Shown here: positions 23,156 to 38,479 of the stretch, piece by piece | Position numbering within the stretch: position 1 is the first letter of the stretch | Layout: every line of letters begins with the position of its first letter | From: Acorus gramineus | Taxonomy: Eukaryota; Streptophyta; Magnoliopsida; Acorales; Acoraceae | DNA length: 64,000 bases | Assembly (NCBI GenBank): GCA_030737835.1 | Contig: CM060855.1 | Location: forward strand, 14,513,438-14,577,437 | Direction: 5' to 3' | The notes under the pieces: model-generated | The model's input: only the letters and a program-made list of their open reading frames with translations | Databases searched by the model: none | What the model was told of the DNA's origin: nothing | Program-made: the position numbers and the translations under genes

Positions 23156-23605
23156 TTTGGTTAAGGAGGTCGAACCAGTGAAACAAGTCGAGTAAAAAAC
23201 CAGTCTCACCCAGTTCGACCAGAATGAGTCGTAATCATTGGTTATGGGTGACCATTAGTGGTCGAACAAAGTCGAGGACCCACTAAACATTCGTGACAGT
23301 GATGTATGCAGAAGTAACATATTAAACCTAAAAAATATTGTGGCTTAAGAGAGGCTAAAACCATCAATGAAGAAATAATGTGAACCCTGAAAGCAAAGTC
23401 AAAGAAGCAAATTCATGTCGTATTTAATTGGATGGACATCCAAAAAACACCCACTTTTGTCTACACAAAATAACAGGTTACATACTAGCTTTCGCTAACA
23501 CATTCGACCATTGATGAAAATGCTTAAACCTGTCAAACTATAAAAAAAAAAAGTACATAAACAACCAAAACATGACACTGTTTTTTTTTACATCAACAAG
23601 CAATG

Positions 23606-24559
23606 TCAAATCCTGCGATCATGCTTCCTATGTTTGGACCTTCGCTCCAATACAGGTGAGTGAGGGAGGGGTGTCCCGTGTTGGAGGAAATTCATCGTGC
23701 CTTCAATAATAGGCCTTTGGACCGATGTGAAGGTGCTTCCCCTATCAAGTAAATCTTCAAGAAACTGACATGCAGTTGTGACACGCTGTATGAATGAAAT
23801 GTAGGGTCAGTTCTAAACATAACATTTCCAGGTTATGAGAAACCATCAATAAAATAAGTGAGAATTTATTACCGAGAGTAGGTCAGAAGAGGTACTGCCC
23901 CTGTTAAACAGTCTCTTGTTTTGGGGGTTTTGTAAGATTATATGACTGATCTTTGGAAACCACCCCAAGTAATCTGGGACTGCATCCCATGGCATTTTGG
24001 CACGGTCTCCCCTGGTGGCTGCACCTAGTAGGTAATCCTCCCATTGCTCAAGTACTTCCACGCTACCAGGATAATCAGCTTTGTAACTGGTAGCGCTACG
24101 ATGCCTTCTCACATTTGAACGGGGTCGGATTGGTGCTCTGGGGATGCATTGAACATGGCCAAGCTGTCGAAGTACCCTGTCTGGCAGATAGGGTTCAAAT
24201 ATCACATTGACACAAAGACACCCCTTGAAGAAGGCGTAGTCCGGGAGCGGTCTACGTTCTCGGACTGATCGATATGGATCAAACTCTACCTGAATGAAAT
24301 AAAAAAATGTGACTGCATTTTACAATTTAAGTATATAACAAATAGAAAAGAAGTAAAACATTACTTGCTCGGCCGTGGTCATATCTAGAATCTCCCGAAT
24401 GATATCAACTGAATTATTCGGCAACCCAGGTGCATTACGACAGTTGGTCCATCGATTAGAACGAGGGGCATCTTCCGTATACTCTCGATTCGGTGCTGGA
24501 CTGAGAAAGGCAAAGTGCTCGTACACCCATGACTTCTTAGTTGCAAATTCTCTTGTCAA
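23606..24559 (-). pseudogene. PMD (aminotransferase-like plant mobile domain) gene, 3' part
   Basis: Three exons with clean GT-AG junctions can be joined: up to about 24559-24365, then 24289-23873 (phase 0), then 23785-23606 with a stop. Motifs in order are SWVYEHF with a following P-R-RW, VEFDPYRSVRERRPLPDY, EPYLPDRVLRQLGHVQCIP and a basic tail RRSKHRKHDRRI. This order (W-Y/W-E-HF, RW, then a PxRVxRQxG block before IP) is typical of the C-terminal half of plant-mobile-domain proteins, such as the MAIN/MAIL group and 'phosphatase 7 long form' homologues. The N-terminal half is missing, with an in-frame stop just upstream at about 24560. Lies wholly inside the MULE, so it is a captured or element-borne fragment. 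Function as a protein is unlikely. Confidence 0.72.
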
Positions 24560-24562
24560 TCA

Positions 24563-25660
24563 TTGAGCTATGGATCCAAGCCCACAATCTCCCTTAATAG
24601 TTTGTATGAATGACCATATTTTCCTCCTATTCTGTTTTTATTTATGTTCCAGCTTTATTGATCTACTGGCATATAAAAGATGCATTCTTATTTTGCCAAT
24701 TGCCATACACTTAAGCTGCTTAGCTAGTCATTATTAAACTCATATATGCCACTCAAGATATAAATAAGGATGTACAGATGCAAATTGCATGACTTTGAAT
24801 GTTCCAACTCCCTTAAAATCTGTTTACAAGTGCATCTAAACAACTCAAAATAATGTAAATATAGTTGTATAATATTTTTACAATGGAAATTAGATGTATA
24901 TATTGTTATGTCACATGAATTCATCAGAAAAATATCTAGAAGGATAATGGCACTCAATTCAACAGTGCACAACAAATTATCTGCCTTGCTTGGCAAAACC
25001 CAAGAACACATTTCGTGAAACCGATTTAAATACATTGGCACAAATAGCATACTCACCAAGCAATCCTCATATAATAACAACAAAACAAGCAAAAAACAAT
25101 AGTTACCTTGATACCCAAGTAATATTTCAACCCCAAAAACACACAAATAAAAAACAAAACAAACATTAATCAATCACAACACACAACACTGGCATAAAAA
25201 GAAATTCAAGAAAAAAAAGAGTTTTTTTTTTTAAAAAAAAGAACCTAAAATGGGGGTCTCCTTTGAAATGGGTTGCGTTGTGGGAACCTCTCAGTTTTTG
25301 CTCTCCTCCCATGATGAACGGCAACACATGTAGGGCATGGGACCCCAATTTTTAGTTTTATAACAGTGACTTTTATGTTGCTTCTATTAAATCTGTATAG
25401 TATTGTGTTGTCCCAACTCATTTTTCATTCACCCAATTGTCCAGACACACACATGAGTACCCTATCTTTTTTTTCCCCAAATACAAGGAGGGGCCTGAGC
25501 CCCTGCTTGTCTTCAGGTGGCTCCGTGCCTATCGAAGGCTCAAGCTTATTTCAGATAAAAAAAAGAAGAGAAGAGAAGTACCTGAAGAGGGTGCGGAAAT
25601 GAAAACACGGCCTTTGTTTTTTTTTGGTCGGAGGAAATGGTGGTCGTTGACGGAGTGATC
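24563..25660. other. MULE interior without recognisable genes
   Basis: AT-rich filler. The 149-codon minus-strand frame at 24724-25173 is cysteine- and leucine-rich but shows no domain. No upstream PMD exon was found here. Confidence 0.5.
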
Positions 25661-25882
25661 GATCTTCGCCGGCGGCACAGGACGACGGCAGGCGGCACGG
25701 GACGAAGACAGGCGGCACCAGGTAGTGGTTGGAGGTCAACAGGAGTGGTGAGTCGGGAGAAAGAGGAGATCGATCTTCGCCGGCGGCACAGGACGACGGC
25801 AGGCGGCACGGGACGAAGACAGGCTGCACCAGGGAGTGGTTGGAGGTCAACAGGAGTGGTGAGTCGGGAGAAAGAGGAGATT
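25661..25882. repeat. 111-bp GC-rich tandem duplication near the MULE right end
   Basis: GATCTTCGCCGGCGGCACAG begins both copies (25661 and 25772). The pair is nearly identical. It produces overlapping long frames on both strands, none of them gene-like. Its position resembles the GC-rich 5' region of a gene reading leftward. Confidence 0.9.
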
Positions 25883-26072
25883 TCGAAATGAGATGGGCTC
25901 AGGGAAGAGAGAGAGAGGTTTTTGAAAAGGGAGAAAAGTGGGATTAGATTTTCAGGGAAGATATATTTATCTCATGGTGGGCTCAGTCACTTAGTAAGTT
26001 GTAGGTGGTGGGTAGAGATTACTGGTGTATTAAGAAAATATGTTGGTGGGGATAGACGGGCCCATTTATAAA

Positions 26073-26894
26073 TGGTCCATCAGAGGGAAGAGTTCACTCA
26101 ATAGGTCCAAAAAGAGTATTCACCCATTTTAGCCCCTCTTTGAAATGGGAATATGATTTATTCTTGAGTATATATTTATTCTGACATAAGTGAGTATAAA
26201 TAAAGATAAAGTGATTTTGTATTTTGTTATGTTTTGAATTATTCTCGTTGATAAACGTAAAAATAAATATTTTGTTGTTTGAGTAAAATGTGAATAAAGT
26301 ATGGATAAGAATTTATAAAATGTGAAAAAATAATTATAGCTGTTTTGACATGTGATTTATAAGAGGTGATGACAGTGAGCCCACATATTCTTTGGATGGA
26401 ATAACCTATGATAACTTTAAATCCATTGATTGGTTAAAATCCATATACCACTTTATAGAAATTTATTCTGAATAAAATAATCCAAAATATACCAGACAAA
26501 CAAACATGTTAAAACTTCTATTCCTGTCAATACCAGGTTATCCGAGGGCTTATTTCCGTTCCAAACGGGAGCTTAGAATGAAAAAAAAAAAGCTTTTAAA
26601 CAAATACATGAAGACTTGCAACAACCCCTACCACCAGAAGCGGCTCAACAAATTGCTAACAAGCACACAAGGGGAAAATAGTTATTAACAAACTCCTCCC
26701 ATTAGATATAGGCATATAGAAGCATCTTTTGCTTTATTTCTCTCTCAAAAGGGTTCCAAACACGTTTCATTTGTTCAGGTATACTTGCACCAGTTATAAT
26801 TAAATAATACAACAAAAACCCCAGCAAATACAATAAGTTGATAAATAGAGGGTAGGTCACTGATTAAAATTCCGAGCACACTAACTTCCCTCCT
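26073..26894. other. Spacer and 3' flank of the DAHP synthase gene
   Basis: AT-rich, with no gene. The last 100-200 bp is probably the 3' untranslated region of the minus-strand gene that ends at 26895. Confidence 0.5.
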
Positions 26895-30278
<3,384 letters not shown>

Positions 30279-30411
30279 TGTTTTCTTGTTTTTCTTCTTT
30301 TCTTTCTCTCAATCTGTCTCTGATTCTTTGGAGCTGATTGAGAGAGTGAAAAAGAAGATGTTTTGATTGTTGGGGAGGCCCTGAAGAAGGAAGAGGAGAC
30401 AATGAGAGGGG

Positions 30412-30418
30412 TTTTATA
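30412..30418 (-). promoter_or_regulatory. TATA box of the DAHP synthase gene
   Basis: CCTATAAAACC on the minus strand, about 135 bp before the ATG. That leaves a 5' untranslated region of about 100 bp, which is pyrimidine/AG-rich. Confidence 0.65.
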
Positions 30419-31019
30419 GGGGGGTTAGGTTCTTGAGGAACCCAAGATGGAATGGACGACTGAACGAGGGGGTTGGTGAGATGGGGGGGTAGTTGAAGGG
30501 GGAGAAAGGAGGGGTACTTTGGGAAGGAAGTGGAGAGAAGTTTTTAGGGAATTTTTTAAGGTGGGGGGAGTTACTAGGGGTTTTTTTTGGTATATTTTGG
30601 GAATTTGAGGGTTGCCGGGAAAGTGGAGTCGGTGGCTGATAGGCATGGAAATTTTTGAGAGCAGTCTCACCTAACTCCATGGCTTCATTTTTTTTCCTCC
30701 CAGCCGGCTGAACGCAAGCTGAGCTGAAACTTCAAGAATATGAAATGGTTTTTGTTTGGATCTGAGTCGGTCAAATAATTGATAGGTTAGATATTTATAC
30801 CAATGTTAAGCATTCGTAGGGTCTATTTTTTGTTGTACAATCGTGGAATGTCATGTGTCAATCATCTGATTGATATACCCATCTGTTCGGATCGCCTCCC
30901 TCGATCAGACCCACCGATCTGCTTGACCAAACGCCTGAGTTTATGGATCACATTCAAACCCGTTCACACGGACAAGTCATCGAGTACTACTGATAAAGTT
31001 GGATCCTCTCATCCTCTGG
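30419..31019. other. Upstream region of the DAHP synthase gene
   Basis: A strongly G-rich (plus strand) block to about 30640 is followed by unremarkable DNA. Frames at 30414-30680 (-) are proline/serine-rich shadows of this base bias. No gene. Confidence 0.5.
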
Positions 31020-31777
31020 CAGGGCCGGCCCTGAGATAAGAAAATCTAAGTGGGGCCCTAGGCCAACTCATAAAATGGGGCCCTATATATGTATATCAAA
31101 ATTTTTGAGTTAATGTTTTAATCATGTTAGTAATAAAAAGATCAAAACTAAGCAAAAAAACTCATCGAGTTCTTCTTTAAAAAGAACAAAAATCACAAAA
31201 ATAAGATCATTTCTTTTATAGAAAATAAATAAATCCCTATAAAATAGAGTATACTAAAAATATATTAAATATATAAAGATACAGATGAAATTTTTTAAAA
31301 ATCACAAAAAAATACTTTTCATAATGATGCCAACAAAGATTACATTTTCAAATAAAACTTATAAATTTAAATTTAAAATAAATAGGAAGACATATTCAAA
31401 TTATTTTTTTAAAAAAATTAATTTTAGAGTGTTGTTACACATAGTTTTTATTCCAGCCTCAATTCCAGTCTCATATGCGTCGATGGAAAATTATCAAATC
31501 GTATACTAACCTTAGCAATGCATATATGCTATTTATTAGAGGTATATACTTCACTTATTGTAAAAACATGTATCTTATTAGATGATGTATACTATTTTAA
31601 AAAAATTCAAAACACTTTTAAATTGAATTTAGGGCTACAAAATGGACTGGATGTAAAATTATTATTAAGTTTAATTTCAAAAGTTTAATATAAAAAAAAA
31701 TCTTGAATTTGGGGGCCCTCTTTCAAGAAGAGGCCCTAGGCGGTCGCCTACCGGGCTTATACTCAGGGCCGGCCATG
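31020..31777. mobile_element. hAT-type non-autonomous element, 758 bp
   Basis: Begins CAGGGCCGGCCCTGAG; the reverse complement of its right end is CATGGCCGGCCCTGAG, a 16-bp inverted repeat with one mismatch. The 8-bp duplication TCCTCTGG is perfect (31012-31019, 31778-31785). GGGGCCCTAGGCC near the left and GAGGCCCTAGGCGG near the right extend the symmetry. A smaller element with GTGTTGTTACA...CCAGCCTCAATTCCAG words, related to 57291-57556, appears to be nested at about 31425-31670. No coding frame. Confidence 0.93.
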
Positions 31778-32138
31778 TCCTCTGGTCCATAAAAGTTATG
31801 AGCAGGAGTTTCAGGTGATTAATGAGGGAGATAGTAACCGGAAACAGGGAAAATAAATATGGATATATTGGAACAAAATAGGTAAGTAATTCCTTCTTTG
31901 ATTCCTGTCACCGAAAAATATCTATTATTGATTTGATTGTCGGAGGACTACACCAGACTTCCAAAGAAAGAAAGAACTATGTCAAAGCCTTCCTGGAGGC
32001 GGGGATCCCATTTCCTCACCACCAAGGTCTCTCTTTCACGCTCATCAAAGGCAACAATTAAGAAGGAGGACATTTGAACCTCTATCCTTCCATTCAGAAT
32101 TCATCCTCACAGTTTTGTGCTATTTGTAAAAAACACAG

Positions 32139-33240
32139 ATGAAAGGTCAAATGGTCCTCACCCACAACAATGTTGCTTCGATAAATGTCGGTTTCACTGC
32201 TAGAGTTTCACAAGCCACAAATGCAACCATATTGGATCCCCCTCAAAACCCCTCTGGGCTGCTGCAGAGGCTCGAAGAAGCTAGAAGATTAGCAGATGAG
32301 ACCAACAAGCGGGTGGTCGAATATCAAGCCACCACTGAGGTGGTTCGACGCGAGAACGAATGGCTCTACAATGATCCACATGATGTTCCACATTTGAGTA
32401 CCGATGAGGTCCTTGACTCCAATAGCAAGTCAACCTACCGTAGAATACACATCCCGAGAGATCTTCTGACACAATGAGTTCAAAGAGACCCTATGAGGAG
32501 AACTCGAGTGAAAGGATAATCTCCTCAAGGAGATGGGTCAGAGACTTCATAACATGACGCCTTGCACTTTAACTGAGATAGTTCTCCAAGAAACATGCAC
32601 CACCCACCTATCTCCCTTCACAATAGACATCATCACGGCTCAAAAACCCCCAAAGTTTGTTTTCCCTCAGTTCAAACTATATGAGAGGAAAACACCTGAC
32701 CCCACAAAACACATCTACCATGCACTATCAATAAAAGATATTGCAAAAAATTGAAGATGATGCTCTCATATGCAAGGTTTTCCCCCCAAAATCTCGGTGG
32801 GCTTGTATTGGCCAATCAGCTCAATCAACAGCTTCACGTAGTTGTATGAGACTTTTATTAGCCATTATGTCTGCAAAATCCAACCAAATAAAGATGTCGC
32901 AAATGTTTTTGGGATGAGCTAAACCAAGGTAGAAAATTTAAAGATTTCATGGCTTGCAACAGCCAGACCACTGCTATGGCTTTATGGTCCAGACATTTGC
33001 CTTCTAGGAAGCTCTATGAATCACTTGCTTAAAGGCCTCCCTACATCATGATTGGTGTTCTCGCTTGGCAAACAGTTACATTATGTTCGAGGAGGACATC
33101 GCCTTCTCATTCTGAAAGGCTGCCGAACTCGTGATGGTAAGTGGAGGCTCCATGTAACAACTATAATTTTTAATTTTCTTCTTGCTAATTTTCAAGGAGA
33201 TTTTAATATTCAAAAATTAGATATTAGTGATTGGTAGCAA
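32139..33240 (+). mobile_element. Decayed Ty3/gypsy gag fragment
   Basis: Several short frames in series resemble plant gypsy gag. First comes a coiled-coil-like stretch LLQRLEEARRLADETNKRV. Next is SPFTIDI...PPKFVFPQFKLYERKTPDPTKHI, the usual 'PFT..I...P..F..P....Y.G..DP..HI' block. Then come pieces resembling the Retrotrans_gag core (ICKVFPP about 32776, RKFKDFMA about 32933). Stops and frameshifts break it into at least three parts. No protease, RT or LTR is seen next to it. Confidence 0.65.
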
Positions 33241-33959
33241 TCCTCGTTCCATAAGATTTTCAATAAATGTTTCATATCAAAGATCAACGTTGAATTAATT
33301 AAGTTATGGTTGATTTAATATGTCATGTTAAATTGGAGGAGTGGTTGAGGGTCAACTAACCATATAATCCACCCATTTTTGCCTTGTTTTTTGTCAGCTA
33401 ACCAGAGTTAGCCGTCCAGTTCTTCCCAATTTTATTTTCCGTTGGATGATCAAGACAAAAAAAAAATGAGTAAATAAAAAACCAATAAAATGAATGACCA
33501 AGGTTGAACAAAAGCATATATTGTAGACAACAAGGAAATTAAAAATTTAACTAGGAAATCATGTGAAATGAAAACACCCAACGCAGAAGCTCTCCAAATT
33601 AAAACTAGACCAATCCTAAAAACAAAAAAAAAATAAAATCATTTTTCTCTATCACTAATCTAATTTATTCAACTTTCACTTTGTTAATGATAAAAAAAGA
33701 CCAGATATGGCAATTCCTTGAAAAAGTAAAAAACAGTTGCATGATGCATAAAGGCATAATTTGATAATATGCCATAAACCCAGATATATGACATGCCAGA
33801 TGATTAAGATCATTTTTTTCATCAAAATTGTTAAAGATTTGCTAGACAAAGGTAAACAAAGATCAAGCTAATGACCTTCAACAAACCCAAAAAAAAAGAT
33901 ATATGGGAGAGGAGGATGACATAGTGTTTTATGACTTGGGGCAGAGATCGGCAGATGGC

Positions 33960-34300
33960 CATCTTCTTGGGCAAAGTGTTGGGCTTATATCTTGCATTCC
34001 GGTTTTCTAGATCATCAAGGAAGAATTACAATAAAGGAGTTTCTCATAGTCGACCCTATGACTAAAAATGTGGGTCATTATGGTTATCTATTGGATTAGC
34101 TATATATAGTCCTTTTGTGAGTTAGATTTTCTCATACAATTGAGAGGCCACTGTAGGGTTTGAGAGGGAGAGACAGATTTTGTAGCCACATCAAACAAGG
34201 TTTCTATTCTAGAAAATTTAATATCTCTCTTCCCTCTCTATGGATGTAGGCAACCTTTGTCAAACCACGTATCTTTTTGTGGTTTTGTGTTTCTTTTTGT
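33960..34300 (+). mobile_element. Possible solo or truncated LTR
   Basis: Ends with a phrase (ATGGATGTAGGCAACC...CAAACCACGTATC, TTTGTGGTTTTGTGTTTC) that resembles the 3' part of the LTR at 7822-8298 (GTGGATATAGACC...CGAACCACG, TTTTGTGTTC), plus an AGAGGGAGAGA tract. Borders and duplication not found. Confidence 0.4.
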
Positions 34301-36989
34301 TTTTCAATTCTTTGATCCGTGGCATGATATTTTTTCAACACAGTATTTTTATAGTATTTTAATTATGCTTCTAAGTGTAATAATGAATGGTTTTAATATC
34401 ATTTTTCAAGTCATTTTCATAGATGTTTCACTGTTTTAATTTTAATATTTTTGGATGTTTTTTAAAGTGTTTTCATTTATGTTTTTGTATGGGAAAGAGT
34501 GGGTACGAGTTTGGTTCGATTGGGTATTAAATCCGGATAAAAAAATGAGTTGTATATGGTTTTGGGGCATGGTAGGATTTGGGTGAATTAGGGTAGCCAA
34601 TCCTAGGACTATCGATTGAAATATATTATCCGACCACTGATAGCTGACCATCTTGGGTGATTGAATCTGGGGAGCCTACCCCAGATAGAATATTGACTAT
34701 ATTTATGTGTGTGTGGATTATGGTTATCATAATCTCAGAGTTACTATATTTTACAATAATGTATTTTTATAAATTTATATGAATGAAAAAATATAGTAAC
34801 TTTGAGATTTAATTTAGGAATCGCACCAGATTCTACGCGGGGCATTACAGAATAATTGTTTGACAACATGGTCAAATTAATGATGAATGATCATTCGGTC
34901 TCTAATCTTTCAAAGTACTATTAACCTTTGCATGATCTTCTTCTTCATCCAAATTGACTACTTCAGGAAATGGAACTAGGTGAACCATCTCTCATTCTTC
35001 TTTAGGGTGTCGATTTTTTGTTTGATCGATTCTTTTTGATATTGTCAAAATGAGTCAAACAAAAGAGATCAGGCCTATATTATTGTATAGATCCAAGGAT
35101 CCAGTCAGCAATACAAATAATTTATTAGGGTTAGAAAAATCAATACTAAACATGCGAATGATCATATATTACATTGGACATGAAAGAAATCTTTCGGAAG
35201 AGATACCCAAAGTCATTTTCTCAAACATCAAATCTAGAAATTTGATATGAGAAATTTTTTTGTTGCATTTGCCAAAGACGACATCATTTTTGTGATATCC
35301 AATAATTCTCAATCGATAACACAAATGATGAAGACTCCAAGCGAGATGCAAGAGAATGGACTTGCAAAATAGTATACATTCTATGACGATCAAGTTGGTA
35401 TCATATAGAAAAATGTATATTTTGTATTACCCCCTTCTTGTGATCATGCCTATTTATAATGGCTTTGAACATTGATTTAAATCTTTAAATCCCAAAAGTC
35501 TGACATTTTAATGAAGAGACAAATCTGCCACATTAATAGACTAATTTTAAATTTTTATACTAGGATATGTATTTAAATCCTAATAAATTATATAATGTCA
35601 TTCCCTTAATGACACCAATAATATGGGTAATTAACCAACGTATCAATCATTATTTGAGTATGATTTTTTGGCTCCTACAAGACACGATGGAGATTATCAA
35701 TAGAATCAGGAGGGAGAGAGTAAAAAGTAAAAACTATCATTGAAAAGGATGGGTCTAGTAAAAAAAATGCACATTAAGTTTTCTCAACCCCATTTATAAT
35801 TCTGATGTTTTAATTTTTTTAAACATATATTTAATTAATGATATACATTTTTATTAAAAAAAAAATAGATATTCATATGATTTGATTACATATTTTTATA
35901 TTTTAAAAATAAAATATATACTCTAATATTGAAATATAACTATATTTATATTGATTTAATTTATTGTCTTTGTAAAGTGATTACTGCAAAATTGGACGGT
36001 CAGGTAGAGACTAAAGAGGGGTCAAGCCAAGCCCAACCGAGCCGAGCCGAAACTTAATGGGTAGGGCCAGGTCAACATGCCCGGCTTGTCCTGATGAAAC
36101 AGTGGACCCGTTGAAAATCCAATATTTAAAGCAAAAAAGGTTATTGTCGTTTACCTACCACTAACAGAGCTTCATTTTCAATGCCCGCCACTTTGAACTC
36201 GCACGCTGTCTCAGGTCTCAACAACTACACTCGCACGTGTCAATTCGCACTCGGCAGAACAACCGCCTCCCACGTGTTCCTCTTTCTTTTTAGTAGGGAC
36301 CACCCCCCACTCTCTATTTACAATAAACTCACTACTAATGACCAAATTTTTTGCTTTAAAAAAAATAAATCAAATTTTAAAATCTTTTAAGTTCCTGGTT
36401 GGATGGAAAAATATATGAAAATAAAACTAAAAAATTGTTTGTTTGTATCAAATAAAAAGGTATGATCATATTAAAATAAATGAGAATAAATCGTTATTGG
36501 TATTATATGCTCTTTCTATAATTACGTTATTCATTCAAATCTATTCCACTAATATAAAAGGAACACACGTGTTAGCACATATCATTACCTCTATTACATA
36601 AGAGGATCATTATGTCAAATCAAATTTTTATCTTTTATAAATTTTTATTCAAATCTTATTTATTTTTTATCCACAACTTATTCATTATCAGTTATACAAC
36701 AAAACTTTATTATTGCATTTATCAATGAGAATAGTTAAAAACACAATCAAGCAAAAATAATTTATTCTTTATCTATACTAGAATAGTTATCTATCACAAA
36801 ATAACTTATGTCACTACCCAAATAGATTCTTAAGAGCTTGTTTAATGGAGAGGGATAAGTGATAAGATGGAAAAAATAAATATGAAAACAAGTGAGAAAC
36901 AAATAATTTATATGAATTGTTATAAAATATAATTAGGATAAAATACATATAATTGCTTTTAAATGAAAATTTTAAAGATAAAATAAATG
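34301..36989. other. Intergenic DNA, no gene seen
   Basis: Short frames at 34442-34651, 35050-35393 and 36181-36390 lack recognisable motifs. The sequence is AT-rich with simple runs. Confidence 0.5.
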
Positions 36990-37260
36990 GTTTTTTATTT
37001 TTAAGTCCCCACAAACCATTATATTTAGTGATCGATCCTTCACTTTTCGTATTTGGATTTTAATCCCCAGATTTAAATGATAGTTCCTTTTTAGTCCCTG
37101 AGAGGGACCTATCCATAAATTATTTAGTTTTCTTTTTAGTCCCTTAGAGGGATCTATCCATGAATTATCCTTTAAATCCAGGGACTAAAATCTAAATACG
37201 AAGAAGAAATGGATCAATTACTAAATATGATGGTCTGTGGAGATTTAAAAATAAAAAACC
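36990..37260. mobile_element. Foldback element, about 270 bp
   Basis: The left arm TTTTTAAGTCCCCACAAACC...GTATTTGGATTTTAATCCC is mirrored by the right arm GGGACTAAAATCTAAATACG...GGTCTGTGGAGATTTAAAAA. The centre has a short duplicated word TTTTTAGTCCC.AGAGGGA. It resembles the foldback at 17634-18069 in its AGTCCC/AGGGAC wording and may sit inside an older Tourist-like element (about 36840-37380). Confidence 0.8.
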
Positions 37261-37782
37261 CTAAAATAAAAGTTACCCATCCTCATTTGACAAATGTGAA
37301 TATGTAAAATTGAAGAAAGTTTTTAACCCTAAAAATGAGGATAATTTATGTTTAAAATCTTATTTCAGTGTCAAACTAACCTAAAAGTCGTTTCAGTGGT
37401 GATAAGACACAAGTTAATGCACAAATTTCATTTAATTAAATTTGGTTCATAAAAGCTATTAACTTTGGTTCATAAAAGCTGTTGACATAAAATTGGCAGT
37501 GGATTAAAGCAAGGAGCTAGTGATATTTTCTTTTCTTAATACATATGGTTTAGTGCATAAGATTTGGGACTTCTCAAGTCTATCGTTTAGTTGTGATGGA
37601 ATCAAATCGACTTGAAGAACTCTCCAGCTAGTTTTCTTTGATAACGCCATCAATGATATTTCTTAAAAAGACAAACGGTAACGCGCACTTTTAGTCACAT
37701 TCATCTGAATTTACACATGAGTCACCTAACCAGCACATGTTCCTCCACATCGCTTTCGGAGTTTTAAAAAAACAACGAAAAA

Positions 37783-38316
37783 GGAAAAATCTATATAACC
37801 CCGTGTAAACCAACTGAAATGAAATTCGTATAACCCTTTAACTTTTCATGAAGTTCATATATAACCCCCTATAAACACCTATATAAATCCAAATAATCCT
37901 GTAAGTTAAATTTTTATTGATGGATAAAAAATATTTTGTTTGGTTTTAACCCTTACAAAAAACACAGCATATCTAAAACTCCCTACAATGTGTTAAAAAT
38001 GTAAAAAATCATATGTAAACAATTTTTTTACCTCTCTAAATAAGGTTTTATAATTTATTCAAATGGACAAATTCATCATTTATAAATGTTTTTTCATATT
38101 TTTAGCACAATCCAGGAGGCTTTGGTATATTGAGTTTTCAATCAGGGTTAACCAAATAGAATTTTCATAAAATATTCTTTATTTGTCAACAGAAATTTAA
38201 TTTAAGAAGTTATTTGAATTTACACAAGTGTTTTCATAGGATTATATAGATTTTAAAAAAAATCAAATGATTATATAGATTTATGATAATTTACAATGGG
38301 TTATTTGAATTTTCCC
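37783..38316. mobile_element. TIR element related to 57042-57833
   Basis: The left end GGAAAAATCTATATAACCCC and the right end GGTTATTTGAATTTTCCC are inverted. The same ordered words (ATATAACCCC, CACCTATATAAATC, AATTTAATTTA...AGTTATTTG) occur in the element at 57042. No coding capacity. Confidence 0.65.
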
Positions 38317-38386
38317 AAAATAAAATGACACGTGGAAACCCCTTACATAAAGTGAAGGAATTTGAGTGGTTGAAGTTCTTATAAGT

Positions 38387-38475
38387 TATTTGGACTCTTT
38401 CTCGATTTGTATGAGTCATTCTTGCACAGCGGCCATGCTAATCTTTTTATAGTGTTCCAAATTTATCGGATTCTA
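38387..38475 (-). pseudogene. U6 snRNA pseudogene
   Basis: Read on the minus strand: ATCCGATAAATTTGGAAC, AAGATTAGCATGGCC, GTGCAAGAATGAC and ACAAATCGAGAAAGAGTCC follow the order of plant U6 from about nucleotide 15 to the 3' end, with roughly 15-20% changes. The 5' stem-loop (GTCCCTTCGGGGAC) is missing. No upstream USE (RTCCCACATCG) or TATA box is present at U6 spacing, and the 3' T-run is lost. Probably a dead retro-copy or decayed gene. Confidence 0.88.
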
Positions 38476-38479
38476 GGAT

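Larger units (their letters stand above)
21907..26063. mobile_element. Mutator-like element 1 (4.16 kb) carrying a PMD gene fragment
   Basis: Starts GGGCCCGTCTATCCCCACCA and ends with its inverted counterpart GGGGATAGACGGGCCC; the terminal similarity continues for about 45 bp. A perfect 9-bp duplication ATTTATAAA lies at 21898-21906 and 26064-26072, the MULE signature. Inside, left to right, are an 88-bp tandem array, a minus-strand PMD-type gene fragment (three exons), about 1 kb of AT-rich filler, and a GC-rich duplicated block near the right end. No transposase is present, so it is non-autonomous. It is not closely similar to the second MULE at its ends. Confidence 0.9.

Noticed and set aside
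25546-25947. Frames of 72-99 codons on both strands near the right end of MULE 1
   Set aside because: All are readings of the same 111-bp GC-rich tandem duplication.
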